A stretch of 64,000 bases of DNA from Loxodes magnus (lineage: Eukaryota > Ciliophora > Karyorelictea > Loxodida > Loxodidae). Location: NCBI GenBank assembly GCA_946699065.1, contig CAMPDV010000949.1:106170-170169 (forward strand), given 5' to 3'. The notes under the pieces were generated by a model. It saw only the letters and a list, made by a program, of their open reading frames with translations, was not told where the DNA came from and searched no databases. Position numbers and translations under genes: made by a program. Positions 1 to 11,399 of this stretch are shown one piece after another. How positions within the stretch are numbered: the stretch's first letter is position 1; each line of letters opens with the position of its first letter.

Positions 1-1250
1 TAAATGTTTATTATATGAAGAAAAGTTTGATGAAGAGCTCAAAGACTAGAAAGTTAGAATGGGAATGCACTCTTTGTAAGAGATGTTTGAAAGGCATTTA
101 TGAGCTTTAATAAAAGTTAAAATGTAGAAAACATTGCATCATTACACAAAAGTCCATTGCATAATTGGAGAGCATTGCTTCATAAAATAACGAGGAGAAT
201 ATTAAAAACTATTGAATATAAGTAAAGATAACTATTTTCCTCTAATTTTATAGTGTATTTAGAATAGCTTAGGGATATAAGGAGAGAAGTAATTAAAACT
301 ACCTTTTTAAAGAAAATTAGATATTTTTGAAACAGGAAGCAAGAAAATAAATAAGCTTACTTGTGATTTGTACTTTGTTAGAATATACAAAAGAACTCTG
401 CTTAAGAAGAAAAATTTTTGGATAGTTCGTTAATTATTTATAATTTAGTAACTGATACTAAGAAAAGACATTTTAACTAAGTATTGATGAATGATTGTAT
501 CCCTTGGTGTCAACCATGATGAATGCTTATTGAAGATAGAGTGAGAAAAAATGTAATTAAGAAAGGTTAATTGTGTTATAGGTGTGAAAGGATCTTAGAG
601 AAACGAATAGTTATCGAAAGTAAAGACAGAGAAAAATTTGAAGATGAAGATTTCGGAAATAACTTACTCTTTTGATAAATTAACTCCTAAAAATAACAAT
701 TCAGATGTCGATATAAAGGTAAAGAAGACTTAGAGAGAATAAAATGCTAAAAGTAAGATTACATGACTAGAAAGCCCTTATTGATATTTATGATGTTTAA
801 ATTAAATGCAAAAATGCTAAAAAAATGAAAAAATGACTTTCATCATAAGATTCGCAGCCTAATCATGTGTACTGACAATAAGTAGATTTACTTCATAATA
901 AACAAATCCAATGGCTTGATCTAAGCATGGAGAAAATAAAAAAGAAAGTATGCAAAAAATGTTCTGATAATAAGATAAATAACAACAACTTAAATTTAAT
1001 AATTAATGAACTTGTTACAGTTGAATAATAAGTATTTTTACAAAAAATATCAGAAGACAACTATCTAGTTAGAAATCAAACGCAGTTCAAGAAGAAATAA
1101 ACCCAAAAAAAATGCGAAGACACAAAAAACAAGCTCGATTAAAGCATTTTAAAATAGAATAAGAAAAAAATAAAAAAATAAAAAAAACGTAAAATCTAAA
1201 ATGAAAAGTAAAATATTCAAAAAAAAATTAGACCCAAGAAAAGGTAGCTT
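1..1250 (+). pseudogene. degenerate RBR/IBR-like zinc-binding protein fragment (5' end outside window)
   Basis: Read with TAA/TAG as Gln and TGA as Trp, the frame starting at base 2 gives a Cys/His-containing stretch (KCLLYEEKFDEEL, later HSLQEMFERHLWALIKVK and CIIGEHCF). It resembles the spacing of a RING1/IBR region. After a frameshift, the frame from base 490 gives DCIPWCQPWWMLIED and GQLCYRCERILEK, similar to the IBR pattern CPxPxC...MLIED...FCYRC. A further shift near 800 gives CKNAKKMKKWLSSQD and KKVCKKCSDNK. RBR proteins are E3 ubiquitin ligases. Several expected Cys are replaced and at least two frameshifts are needed, so this is probably a decayed copy or an indel-rich sequence. The RBR assignment is pattern-based and unverified. 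Confidence 0.33.
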
Positions 1251-1440
1251 TAAAATAATCTTATACATTAAAAAAATAAAACGATCAATAGGTTCAGATA
1301 AAAAGAAATTAAAAAAGAAACTTTTATAATAAAAAAAATAACATAAAAAATAATGATATCAAAAACTCAAAAAAGTAAAATTTGTGAATGAAAAGCTAGT
1401 AAAATAATTTTACACTAAAAAGATATTTTTGAAATAAGTC

Positions 1441-1612
1441 CGAATTTTGTGGATAGGATAATCAACTTTCACTCCAAAGATACAGGTTTAAATCCTGGAA
1501 ATTATTTTTATCAAAGTTATAAAATAAAAAACACCTTAACGAAGGAATAGAACACACATATATAAGAGTATGAAGCGACTAAATTAGCCGGGAATATTCT
1601 TTCAACTTAATT
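1441..1612. repeat. first copy of duplicated tRNA-like pair
   Basis: This segment aligns by eye with 2169-2335. Both carry, on the plus strand, a GTGG..A box-like region, CACTCCAAAGA, and a T-arm-like GGTTYAAATCCT. About 60 bp later both carry a minus-strand tRNA-like segment (plus strand: AAGAGT.TGA..CGA). This copy is more diverged (GGTTTAAATCCTGG). It looks like an old direct duplication about 730 bp away from its partner, lying in A-rich noncoding DNA. Confidence 0.45.
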
Positions 1613-2168
1613 TTCTTAATATATTTGATACAGGATATTATTTAAATACTGATATTCAAAAAAAGTTTCTTTTGAACTTAGAAATAAGAAAAACTCTTTT
1701 AAAAAAATTACTATATTCTTAAATAAACGTTAAAAATATACAATATTTTCAAAAAAAAGATGCAAATTTAATATTGTTAAATTTTTACGAAATAAAAATT
1801 ATGTAAATTTAAAGAAATTACTAATAATAAAAAGAATTTAAAAATATTTAATCAAAAAAGAAGTAATAAACTAAAAAATAAAATAAAAATGATAAAAGTT
1901 GAAAAAAATGCTTTTAAAAGCATAATAGCCATACTTATTTTACAAAAAAAAAAATTAAGTAAAAAATTAATAGTTACATAAAATGAAAGAAAAAAAATTA
2001 TTAAACACTAAAAAATTAAAAGACTACCAGAAAAGAAAATATTTTTTTAAACTTTCCATTTAAAGTCACTAAAATATTGGAAAATCGAATAGAAAATCAA
2101 ATTTTTAATAGAAATTCTTTAGACTAAAAAAGAAAAGAAAAAACATAAAAGATAATACTCAAAAATTT

Positions 2169-2238
2169 ATAAATCACATTGAGTGGTTAGTATGCTCAGC
2201 TCACTCCAAAGACCCGGGTTCAAATCCTAGAATTTATT
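2169..2238 (+). tRNA. tRNA-like sequence, probably a pseudogene
   Basis: Visible parts are a D-arm-like TGAG-TGGTTAGTATG-CTCA, a CTCCAAA segment that would read as a CCA (Trp) anticodon loop, a B-box/T-loop GGGTTCAAATCC, and weak ATAAAT/ATTTAT acceptor pairing. The anticodon stem does not pair and the T-stem has a mismatch, so I do not call a functional tRNA-Trp. It may be part of a tRNA-derived repeat, since the same arrangement recurs at 1441-1500. Confidence 0.33.
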
Positions 2239-2263
2239 TTTTATCAAATTTATAAGATTAAAA

Positions 2264-2334
2264 ACGCATATCGTGAGACTCGAACCCACTAGATTAAGAG
2301 TCTGACTCGATTGAGTGTACTACGATTATTCTTT
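2264..2334 (-). tRNA. tRNA-Lys(CTT)-like sequence, possibly degenerate
   Basis: On the minus strand there is CAGA-CTCTTAA-TCTA, an anticodon loop consistent with CTT (Lys). It is followed by a good T-arm GTGGG-TTCGAGT-CTCAC, and ATCGT/ACGAT can pair near the ends. The D-arm (ACACTCAATCGAGT) is irregular and the acceptor register is off. It lies head-to-head with the plus-strand tRNA-like sequence just upstream; the pair is duplicated at 1441-1612. Confidence 0.38.
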
Positions 2335-2476
2335 ATAACTTATGTTTAATTTATTTTATTCCCTATATTTTTATATATAGCTATGCAAATATAATGTTTA
2401 AGTTTTTTTTCGAACACAGTCGTTAGATCAATTCTTTTAATCTATATTGAAAAAATTCTTTCTCTGAGTTTATTCA

Positions 2477-3368
2477 ATTCAATTCAATTTAAATGTTCTG
2501 CAGTAGCTTCAAACCGCCGCATAAAATAAAAGTTTTTCAATCTTGGTGGTTTTTCTTCTTGATTCTCTCTTGTCCCAATTCTCATCTTCTCTATTCTTGA
2601 AGTTCTTGATTGTTTTTATTTTTTCTTGTATATTTGTCCGTCTTTATTGCAATACAGTTTCTTCCTTTCCTTTTCTTCTTTAATTCAGTATTCTTTCTTT
2701 AATTTCTAGAATTTCTTACATCTTCTGTACAGATGATTCTGGCTTTTACAAAAGTAACATTTCTTTTTTATCTTTCTAGCCGGCTCCATCTTGATTACTT
2801 GCTCTTCTTCTATTTCCATTTTGTCGATCTTAGGAATTTCTTGTCTCTAACTTAATATTATTTCCTTATTCTAATCTTGTATCGTTTTTATTGAGGCGCT
2901 CATCTGTTTCAACTCTTCCTACTGATACTTCCAGAGAGTGTCAAGCTCCCTTTCCCAATTTGCCATTCGAAGCTCTCTTGAATCCTGTTGCTCAATTAAG
3001 TCCATTAGCTTCGTATTTTCCTTCTTGAGCTTCTTAACCTCTTCCTATAGGTTTATGACTACCTTAATTAATTGTTCTATGCTCAACTACCCGGATGGAT
3101 AGACTTCCGACACCTCCTAATGTAGAGCCGACTTAGGCTGCTTCCTTGGCTTTTCCTGCGTTGACGGAGTGAGTTCATGGCTTGTCCTAGCAATTGGATA
3201 TTCTTCCCTGGGTAAGGAAGATTAATATTATTTCACCGGAGTTTAGTCTTATTAAGAAGAAGATTAGGGTTAATTGTAAGACGACTGATTAAGAGTGGCT
3301 TCTGGTTTCCTCTCCTATTTCTTGGAGGTGGTGTAGAAACCTTTCTTTAAGCCTTCCATTTTTTATTT
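2477..3368 (-). mobile_element. short non-LTR-like retroelement, family B copy 1
   Basis: An 892-bp element on the minus strand. It is flanked by a 17-bp target duplication TTCTCYGAGTTTATTCA (2460-2476 and 3369-3385, one mismatch). The 3' end in element orientation carries a pentanucleotide tail of TTGAA units (plus strand ATTCAATTCAATTC). It encodes one gag-like protein and no visible endonuclease or reverse transcriptase. Together these point to target-primed insertion by machinery supplied in trans. Family B is defined with the copy at 9152-10068, which shares the N-terminus and zinc knuckle. Confidence 0.75.
2484..3359 (-). CDS. gag/ORF1-like coiled-coil protein with CCHC zinc knuckle
   Basis: A single frame of 291 codons from ATG at 3359 to TGA at 2486-2484, with TAA/TAG as Gln. 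It starts MEGLKKGFYTTS, has a charged middle with a coiled-coil stretch (EEVKKLKKENTKLMDLIEQQ), then the zinc knuckle CYFCKSQNHLYRRC (C-x2-C-x4-H-x4-C). A basic tail includes EYWIKEEK and DGQIYK. The W in EYW is TGA; the aligned codon in the family B copy at 9.2-10.1 kb is TGG. CCHC knuckles in ORF1/gag proteins bind element RNA. No indels were seen, so this copy is intact by my reading. Confidence 0.65.
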
Positions 3369-3385
3369 TTCTCCGAGTTTATTCA

Positions 3386-6300
3386 CATTATTTTTCAGGC
3401 TAAATTGTATCTATAACTTTGAACCCGTTTTTTTTATATAGAACACTTTTAATTCATGCAAATGGTCTATTTTTTTCAAATTGAAACAAAAATTTTGTTT
3501 CCATTTTTAATTTTTTCGTTCTATCTTTTCTTTTGCTTTTCTCGTCTTTTTTCTTTGTGATAAATAAAATTGCTTTTAGTATTTTTTTAAACATGCAAGC
3601 AAACTTATGTATATTTATGATTATTTATATATTGATTGTTTTGCTCAATCTAAGTTTTGATTTTTATTCAAAAATCTGATTTTTGATTTTTATGATTTAT
3701 GCAATGAATTATCTTTACATTTTTTTAATAGTTCATTTAAAATTTTTGATCTTAGTATTTTTATATGTAGTAAAAAGATGAAAAAATTTGTACTTAACTC
3801 AATATTTTTTGCATCTCAGTTCGTCAAAATCATATTGTTTTTCTAATTCAAAAGTTTATAGATGAATCATTATGAAGTGGTGAGTAAACGGAAACGTGCA
3901 AACTTTAAAGTTCGTAGTAAGATAAAAATTACGTAAAATTTAATTTATAGACTTATTCTAATAAATTAGAAATTAGACATATTATTAGAAAGGATAAACA
4001 TAATTTTTTTGATAAAGAGGCATATTTTATAAAGAGATATAAAAATACAAGTTATTCAAATATTTTTTAAAGATTTTATGTAATATAAGTAATAATAATT
4101 TATGTAAAGATATGATACAAATTTTTACTGTGGTTTTTTTTAATTTTAGTAATAGTTTTTACTTGTAAAAAACATAAAGCATGCAAACTAATTTAATTTT
4201 TTTATCATTTAAATTATTATTTGCTTTCCTCATTAATTTTTTTGAATATTGCCGTATATTAGTTGGTAGATACTATTATTTATCTTTAAATTCAAGTTAT
4301 AAATTACTAATTTTTTTAAACTAATTTATATTTTTATGCTTAGCAAGTTATTAAAACTAAGCATAATACAAGTATACAATACCAAAATCCAGAAAGCAAC
4401 CATTTTTATAGTAAGCATCTTAATCAATAATCCATATCTAAAAAATTCGACTAAGATTTATCAACTTAAGGAACTAAGTTATTTCTTTCATTATTAAGTC
4501 TGTTATAGGTAGCTAAAACTATTTAAATCAATCTATAGAATAAAAATAAAATTTTAAAAGAAATAGAGAGTTACAAGTATGAGATATACTCAGAAATTGT
4601 CTCATGTTCTTATATTTAATAAGATTCTAAAAGTATCAACATTCTTAAATATATTTAGGAAATTCAGATCAGAGAATAATATTATTAGTTTTTACTATCT
4701 AATACATTAATAAGCCATTACTAACCCATATTTACATCAAGTAATAGTGCTTATCAATCAAAACATTTACCATTCAATTCAAAGATTTATTAATTTTATT
4801 ATTCATAGCGTCTCGTAAATTAAACTATCACAAGTTATTATTAATTCACACTTTTTTACGCATAAATCTATAGAAATGTTTTACATAATAATAAAACAAG
4901 TAATCACAAAAAGAATTAGCTGTGACTAAAAAATATTATGTTAAAATCTTCCATCTAGAATTAAATAACCTAATGATAAAGTTAATCAGCAATTAATTTA
5001 TCAAGAGTAAAAGCAAGTAAGTTTTAAATTTAAATAATATTAAAATCCTATCCTATTGGATTTTATTCTTTTATTTTCTTCTAAAAAAGAAATTAAGATT
5101 GTTAACTGATGATAGTTTGAATAATATCTTTTAAAATGGATTAAAGAACTATTTTTAGTGTTTCTTCTTAATTGCTTTATTTTTGTATTACTATAGATTA
5201 CTTTAATCTCTTACTGATATTTTTTAGTTTCGTTATTTTTTCGATATGATAGCCCTTAAATAAGCTTAGAATAAACTTCTTATTTCTCATATAAGGTTCT
5301 CTAGCTTTATAAACTAAGCTTTGTGGGAATTTATGTTTTCTTGCAAGGATTTATAAAGTTCAGTGATATTATTTAATGCTACACTTTCTTATCTTATTAT
5401 AATTAAAAATAAGTTTAATTATATCTTTAAATATTAATTAGATTAGGTAAGATATCTTACTCCATTTATAGAGTTATATAGTATATTGTACAAATATAGG
5501 TAATAATCTATCACTGTTATTTAAATTTTGAATTTATCTCATTATTAATTAAAACTATTATTAGATTCAATGTTCAGTTTAGCTTTAGTACAGCATATTA
5601 TTAATAAGATATATTCTAACTGTTTTCTCACTTAAAATATTTAAGTTGCAACATAAATAAACAATGTTTTAGTTTCGATATTTCATATCGAGTATTATTA
5701 CTAAAGCTGATTTTATTTAGTTAATCTGTGAAACAATGTTATGAACAGATAGTTTCAAAATTTAGTTTTAGCATTTAAATCCTTTTTTTCATTATTAGTG
5801 AAAAATAACCTATTTCAAATAAAAGTAATTACGATGCTTTATTTTATTATTTTGTTGAAGAGTTTACAGAAACTAAAACCCATAATATGTTTGAAGAAAA
5901 AAGTTAATTTTAAATAACATTAATAGTTAAAAGTACCAATAGTGTCTTTGTCTACTATTAGAAACTACTTAACCATCTTTCCGATTAATTTCCTAATAAA
6001 ACTTGGAAACATTAATGACTTATTACTAAATACTAGAGCTAATAATTTATCCTTAATATTAATCAGAATAGATCTATAAATCTAAAGTTTAACAGGATTT
6101 TACTAAGAAAAAGGCGGTAAATATTTTTAAAAAGTAGATAGGGATAATAAGAGGCAGAGGAAAACAAAAAATCAATTTGTAGAAATATATGTGAAGAGAA
6201 GAAAGAGGGAAGAAGTAAGATGAGAAAAGAGGCATAGCATTAGTAAACTTAAATAAGATGAAATATTGATTCAAATTAGAAGCTTTTTATTTTAACATTT

Positions 6301-6767
6301 TTATTAATGAGAGATATTATATTACTAGTTGCTAAAAAACCATTCTAGAAATTATTTCCTTATTACTTAAATTTTAATCTAAATTCCAGAACTTTCTTTT
6401 AAATACTTCAAAAGATTAGATTACTTTCATATTTTTCTTTTAAAACTATAAAATTTCTGATCTTAAGTTGAAAATACTAATGAGCAACAATTTTGTATCT
6501 CTGCAATAAAAGCAGCTTGCTCGTAGTAGCCATTTAATTGAATGCAAGATATTAACAAAGTAATCTCAGATTAATTTATTGATATAGAAGTAGTTTGAGA
6601 TCAAATTTTTAAAGTTATAACGACAATAAAAGTTCGAATAGTGTATAAAACAAGGCAGAAGTTATTTTTTATAAAAGGATTACTAAATAAACAATGACTA
6701 GATATTTATCTAAAATGTAGATTATATGATAACAGTATTGAAAATACTACGTATAATATATAAAGGG
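3386..6767. other. AT-rich stretch without a supported gene
   Basis: After the target duplication the sequence is AT-rich with no recognisable motif, tRNA or conserved domain. From about 4.3 to 6.7 kb it has few long A or T runs and many TTAAG/AAGCTT-like words, a texture also seen at 24.8-26.5 kb and 47-52 kb. Short standard-code ORFs here have no supporting features. Confidence 0.5.
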
Positions 6768-6824
6768 AATAAGTTCTATCATATATATATATAGTAAACT
6801 AAAAGTAATTAAAGTTTAGCATTC

Positions 6825-6905
6825 CCTGGATTTTCAACCAGGTTTTTGCTACCATTTTTTTAGCGTGGATGGATACCACGCCATTTTTTTTGTGGATGGA
6901 ACCAC
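6825..6905 (-). other. 3'-terminal hairpin array of family A copy 1
   Basis: Three perfect small inverted repeats on the plus strand: CCTGG-ATTTTCAA-CCAGG (6825-6842), GCGTGG-ATGGATA-CCACGC (6863-6881) and GTGG-ATGGAA-CCAC (6892-6905). They are separated by T7-T8 runs. In element sense the terminal loop reads TTGAAAAT. The position just before the 3' tail suggests a structure recognised during reverse transcription, as known for stringent LINE/SINE 3' ends. Confidence 0.6.
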
Positions 6906-7604
6906 TGAGAATCTTCTGTCTTTTATACGAATATCTTCTTCTTGTAAATTCCCGTTTCGGTGATTCAGAGTCTGCTAAGCATTCTTAACGTTCTTTGTTG
7001 TTCTTTCATCTAAATTTATCATCACTGATCGCAATTTTGTAATAGGTGTCACTTTGATTTGCAATAATAGCAATTTTTGATTGGTCTTTTCTTGAATCTC
7101 TTCAGAAATACTTTTTTTTTCAAGTTAATCGATTCTTTGGAGTAATTTTATATTAATCTTTTCGTCATTCTATTTTTCTTGGATGTTTGTTTATGTAGAA
7201 ACTTTTTCAATAATCATATTTTGTTCTTGCTTAAAATTCGATTGAGATTATTCATATAGTTACTATTCCGTGACTAAATTATTTTAAATCAATTGTCGTC
7301 TTATTATTAGTAGCTCGTTGTTTTAATCTTCGATTGTATTCATTAGTTCTCTTATTTTTTCCCCTTGATTGTAAATTATTTCCTAATAATTTTGTATTAT
7401 TGTTTTCATTTAGTCAATTTATATTTATATTTCTGATTATTTTTGTACTTTTACTGGATTCGTCTCTATTGTTCCAATTATAACTTTTCCTTCAGATGAG
7501 GAACTTGATTTATCTTCTTCTTGTTATTGTTTCTGCATTAGTTTCGCAGCTTTCCTTTTTGCGTTCTTAATTTGGTTTTTGGAAAGGCGAATAGATTATT
7601 CCAT
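6850..7604 (-). CDS. gag/ORF1-like coiled-coil CCHC protein, one frameshift
   Basis: ATG at 7604 opens MEQSIRLSKNQIKNAKRKAA, followed by KSSSSSEGKV and a long coiled-coil (GEKIRELMNTIEDQNNELL). Near an A9 run (7112-7120) the coding frame moves by one. The shifted frame gives the knuckle CYYCKSKWHLLQNC and then LWITETGIYK. W in LWIT is TGA here, TGG in the copy at 29.6-30.4 kb and TGA again in the copy at 34.2-35.0 kb. The break may be decay or a homopolymer sequencing error; the rest aligns well with its relatives. Confidence 0.6.
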
Positions 7605-7628
7605 TTTTTTTTAATAAGTTCTATCATA

Positions 7629-8770
7629 GAAGTTAAAAATTAAATTAATTATTTTTAAAAGTAAAAGAACGAAGTTAAACTAGCCAAAAGTATATGAATT
7701 ACCCACAAATAGAGAATAAGAAATAATATTTATAAATAAATGATGTTAATAAAAATGTTATTATTGTCTATACGAATCTAAAACTTTAACATTGTGCAAG
7801 TTAATTGTTCTGAAAATTAAACTTCATATTTTAGAAAAGACTTATATAAAAAAAGGATTTTTAAATCTTTGTGAAGAAGCTATATCTTAACAACGAGTTG
7901 ATATTTAAAAGTTGTCTTTCATAGTTTACGTTTATATAGGGATTTCTTTTCAATTCAAGATCTTTTTCAAACAAAAGTGCTATAGAAGATTACTAAAAAT
8001 ACAGGGATTAAAAATATTTTTAACACATTTCTAAATCATTAAAAATTTATTATTAGTCGCAGATTGACTAAACAAATACTATATAACCTTCAAATATTTT
8101 AAAGATCTTAAAATTTAGTAACTTATCCATAATTACTAAAATTACTAAGAATTTAAAGTATAGAAAGTTTAAAATATTAATTTTGAAGTATTTCTTGTTC
8201 ATCATTTTTATTAGCTTCCCTCTAATGCTTGCTCATTGTTTCATTATAATTGTAATGTTCTAATTTTTGATACTGTTCTGTATCTTTGTTGAAGTAATCT
8301 AAATAAAGATATATTTGCTTTAGCATTTAATGTTTTATTATGATTATAAATTAGTGATTTATCTAATTTTTGCAATAATTTAATTTATTAAAATGATTAT
8401 TAATTTGCTTGATTGTTTCTTAAGTATTATTTAAACTTTAATCTTTTATTTATAACCTATTTAAACAAATTAATATTATCCTCTTATTTAAAAATAAGGG
8501 GTTTATTAAAATAATAATAATGAGACTTAAGTTTAGATAAAGAGAGTTAGTATGATTTAAATAATAAGGAAGATAATAATTAGTAGACTATTAAACTAAA
8601 AGTATTTCTATTATTAATATATTAATATATCTTTTATTTATATCTTAATTAAATTAAAGAAAACTTACTATTTCACTTTAATTCTAAAATATTATCATTA
8701 ACTGGGAGCAATCAAAGTTTTAATACTTTAGAAATTTTAATTTAAATTTTATCTGCATCATAACTAACTG
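7629..8770. other. AT-rich stretch without a supported gene
   Basis: The sequence between the right target copy and the next coding-like region is AT-rich with no motif, repeat unit or RNA gene that I can recognise. Confidence 0.5.
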
Positions 8771-8779
8771 AGAAACTAT

Positions 8780-10345
8780 TCGGAAAAAGAAAGTTTAAGT
8801 CACAAATCTAAAGAAATTAATAGATATTAGAAAGTTAAAATCTTAAGACTTTAAGGATTTACTGAAGCTATTGGAAGCTATTTTAATTTGAAAGAGAAAA
8901 ACAATTAATTGAGCAGAATAAGTATAAAGCACTAAAAATATTCGCTAAAAGCAAAATCTAAGATGCTAAAATAAACAAATAGAAAGTTTTATAATCATTT
9001 TGAATTTTAATTAGAGATATAGAGGAATTATCATAAAAAGAAAAGAAATAATTCATTAAATAATTGAAAAATTAGCAAAAATAGATAAATAAAGCTAACT
9101 TAAGACCATAAAATGAGCTACAGCCTGCAATTCTATAAATAGAAAGATTAATTGAAATTAAAAAGTTTAAATTGGACTTTAGTGAACTTGGAGGACTTTC
9201 AACCTCGTGTTCACAGGACCAGTTTGATAACCTGGCTGGAACCAGCTCCCTTCAGGACTCTTTCTTCAGTCGCCTTAGATTGTATATCACTTCGGTTTAT
9301 AGATTTGACCTCCTGACGGATAAAATTAGTTACAGAATTCTCGTCTAATCTTATCCTAATATTAGTACTATTATTTTTCTTATTATTTTCTATTCCAGTA
9401 CTATTATTTAATTAATTTCAATTTCTAACATTGTCTATATTTATGTCCAGTTTGTTTGCATACAAAACATCTTGGTTTATTCCTAATTCATTTCTTGTCT
9501 GGACTCCTCGGTAAATTAATAGCTCCTTCTATGTCCATTGGATCTTGAATTGTCTACTATTGCTACTTGCTGTTCTCTTCAAGCACAGTTGTTCTCTGCT
9601 TTAGCAATCCCATTTCCCTGAAGAAAGTGTTTTGCTCTCGATCGTAGACTTCCCAGAAGCTTTCTTTCCATTCCTTGAGCTCAGTAACTTGATTTTTTAG
9701 AGCTCTATTCTCTAATCGTAGCTTCTTTACTTCCTCCTTCAGGTCAGAGAATGCGACTAAAATTTATGCCTGTTCTTCCTGGAACTGTGGCATCGCAAAC
9801 TCTCGCATGGCTGCTGCTTCTTGCGTCTCCAGCACCTTTCTAGGTCCTTCCTCTTCAGTTGGTGTCATCGAGGTAGCTTTCGGCGCTTTTGTCCCATCTT
9901 TTAAGTTGATCTGGAAGTTCCTAGTTGAGTCTATTATTCTTGAAGGTTTTGAGAAGAAGATTATTTCTAGGAAGAAGACGTGTTAGTTAGAGATGAGGGT
10001 TCTTACTTTCTCTCCCCTTTTTAGGAGGTGGTATAAAAGCCTTTCTTGAACCCTTCTACCATTTTTTATATAAATAGAAAGATAAAAATATAATTTAAAG
10101 AAAGATATTTAATGTAAGAAAAAATATAGGAAATAAGACATAGAAAAAGACAGCTAAATTAAATCAATCTAGAAAGCCTATTTTAATTTTCTCTAGTAAA
10201 ATTCTGTTAGCATGTACTGATAGAAAGTGACTGAAGGATTTTTAACAATGATTTCACAAAATTATTTAAGATATCTTAAGTTTATATTAGGAAATTATAA
10301 AACTTACCTCTGGATCTTGCAAAAACTGAAGAAATGTAAAAAAGA
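8780..10345 (+). CDS. coiled-coil-like host coding region interrupted by a retroelement
   Basis: The left part (8780-9133) reads FEREKQLIEQNKYKAL, IRDIEELSQKEKKQFI and RPQNELQPAILQIER. It is then split by the element at 9152-10068. After the second copy of the duplication the frame continues IQIERQKYNLKKDIQ, IKSIQKAYFNFLQQ and KVTEGFLTMISQ. Both edges share QIER because the target duplication lies in the reading frame; removing 935 bp (element plus one target copy) joins them. A small indel near 8.9 kb is needed for the upstream segment. I do not recognise the protein; its Gln/Lys-rich helices suggest coiled coil. It may be a disrupted gene or a germline copy that is processed in the macronucleus. 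Confidence 0.42.
9180..10062 (-). CDS. gag/ORF1-like coiled-coil CCHC protein, one frameshift
   Basis: ATG at 10062 gives MVEGFKKGFYTTS, matching the family B copy at 2.5-3.4 kb. Near 9915 the frame shifts once. The second frame reads TPTEEEGPRKVLETQEA, a coiled coil (EEVKKLRLENRALKNQ), then the knuckle CFVCKQTGHKYRQC. QQYWNRK follows with W as TGG where the relative has TGA, and then GGQIYKPKW. Base composition is less AT-rich than the surroundings. Function is inferred: RNA-binding ORF1 protein of a retroelement. Confidence 0.62.
9182..9246 (-). other. 3'-terminal hairpin cluster of family B copy 2
   Basis: Outer stem GTGAAC/GTTCAC (9182-9187 with 9209-9214) encloses GAGG-ACTTTCAA-CCTC (9191-9206). 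Next come CCAG-TTTGATAAC-CTGG (9219-9235) and the inverted repeat GCTGGAACCAGC (9235-9246). In element sense the inner loop is TTGAAAGT, identical to the loop in family A at 29.6 kb, while its stem is GAGG/CCTC instead of CTGG/CCAG. That is a compensatory difference. Confidence 0.6.
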
Positions 10346-11399
10346 TAAATGCCAGAATATAAATTTTTAATTTAACTATATTTAAGTTACTATTCTTAGC
10401 AAACTTTAAAATATAAACTTTATAAATAATAGACAAAAGAAGTACTAACTAATCCATAACTACTAAATATATTTAATTATAAGGAAATGTATATAGCTAA
10501 AATAATAAAGTATTATAACTAAATAAAAGAAATTAATAATAAAATTAAAGTTAAAAATAATAGCATTAGTAAGCTTATATATGTAATTTAACTAAGGCTT
10601 AATAACTATTATTAAGAAGCTTAGTATTTTAAAAGTAACTAATAAATTAAATATTCCTTTCTTAAGTAAATCTTAATCAATAGATATTTTATATTACTAC
10701 CCTTACTATTTATTTTAATAGCATATTATATTTTACTTATTAAACTATATTTCCATTATAGTAATTGAATGAACTACATTAGCTGAAAGTTATCTTAAAA
10801 TATTAGAAAGATACTAAAGATTTTAAAATAAAATATATGAAATACTGTGCAAGATGCAAGCTAGAATAATTTAATATAAGATTATAGATATTATCACTAA
10901 TATAACAAACAATTATAAATTTATTTACCTCTAGTATTTAAATAGAGTCTTAATTTTGGATGTAAGATTGATTAATAGAATATACAAGTTAAGCCTTAAT
11001 TATTTATGTGGTTGACTCATAAGAAAGAACTTAAATAAAAATAAGAAATACTTATAAACTTAGAATATTAAAACTAGATTGGTGATTATTATTTCTATAA
11101 AGCTAAGATCTTCCTTTAATTTTAAGATTCTTTTTTATTCAAATATATAGTAATACAACTAAATAACTTTAATTATCTCTTAACTTTAATATTACTCTGA
11201 ATATTTACTTTAGATGTAATCTAGCTTAATAACTTTTTTAATTCTAGTTAATTTTAAAATTCGAAAATCAAATAAAATGGATATTATTCAAATTACAACA
11301 TTGAAACACTAATCTATATCAAAAAGGAAATATTAGCAAATATTTAGAAAATAAAGAAGAGATGAAAGATTAATCTTTCTATTTAAAATAATTAAATTG
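10346..11399. other. AT-rich transition, no supported gene
   Basis: Very AT-rich. All three plus frames can be read through under the reassigned code, so openness is uninformative. I saw no motif that fixes a frame. It may be noncoding DNA separating two coding-like regions. Confidence 0.4.

Larger units (their letters stand above)
6784..7612 (-). mobile_element. short non-LTR-like retroelement, family A copy 1
   Basis: An 829-bp element on the minus strand, flanked by the 16-bp perfect duplication AATAAGTTCTATCATA (6768-6783 and 7613-7628). Next to the left copy is a TA-dinucleotide run, the expected place for a 3' tail microsatellite. The 3' end in element sense holds three small hairpins (6825-6905). 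Family A comprises this copy and those at 29575-30410 and 34153-34995; all begin MxQxxRLxKNQxKN. Confidence 0.78.
9152..10068 (-). mobile_element. short non-LTR-like retroelement, family B copy 2
   Basis: A roughly 917-bp element on the minus strand between duplicated TATAAATAGAAAGATWAA-like targets (9134-9151 and from 10069). The tail is an imperfect AT-rich stretch rather than a clean microsatellite. The 3' end has a hairpin cluster (9182-9246). It encodes a family B gag-like protein and no reverse transcriptase. It is inserted inside a plus-strand reading frame. Confidence 0.72.

Noticed and set aside
2169..2238. Functional tRNA-Trp(CCA)
   Set aside because: The anticodon loop looks right but the anticodon stem does not pair and the T-stem is imperfect, so only a tRNA-like label is kept.
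10346..11399. Continuous plus-strand protein linking the 10.3-kb and 11.4-kb regions
   Set aside because: A frame can be followed, but with no obligatory stop codon any frame can, and no motif supports it.
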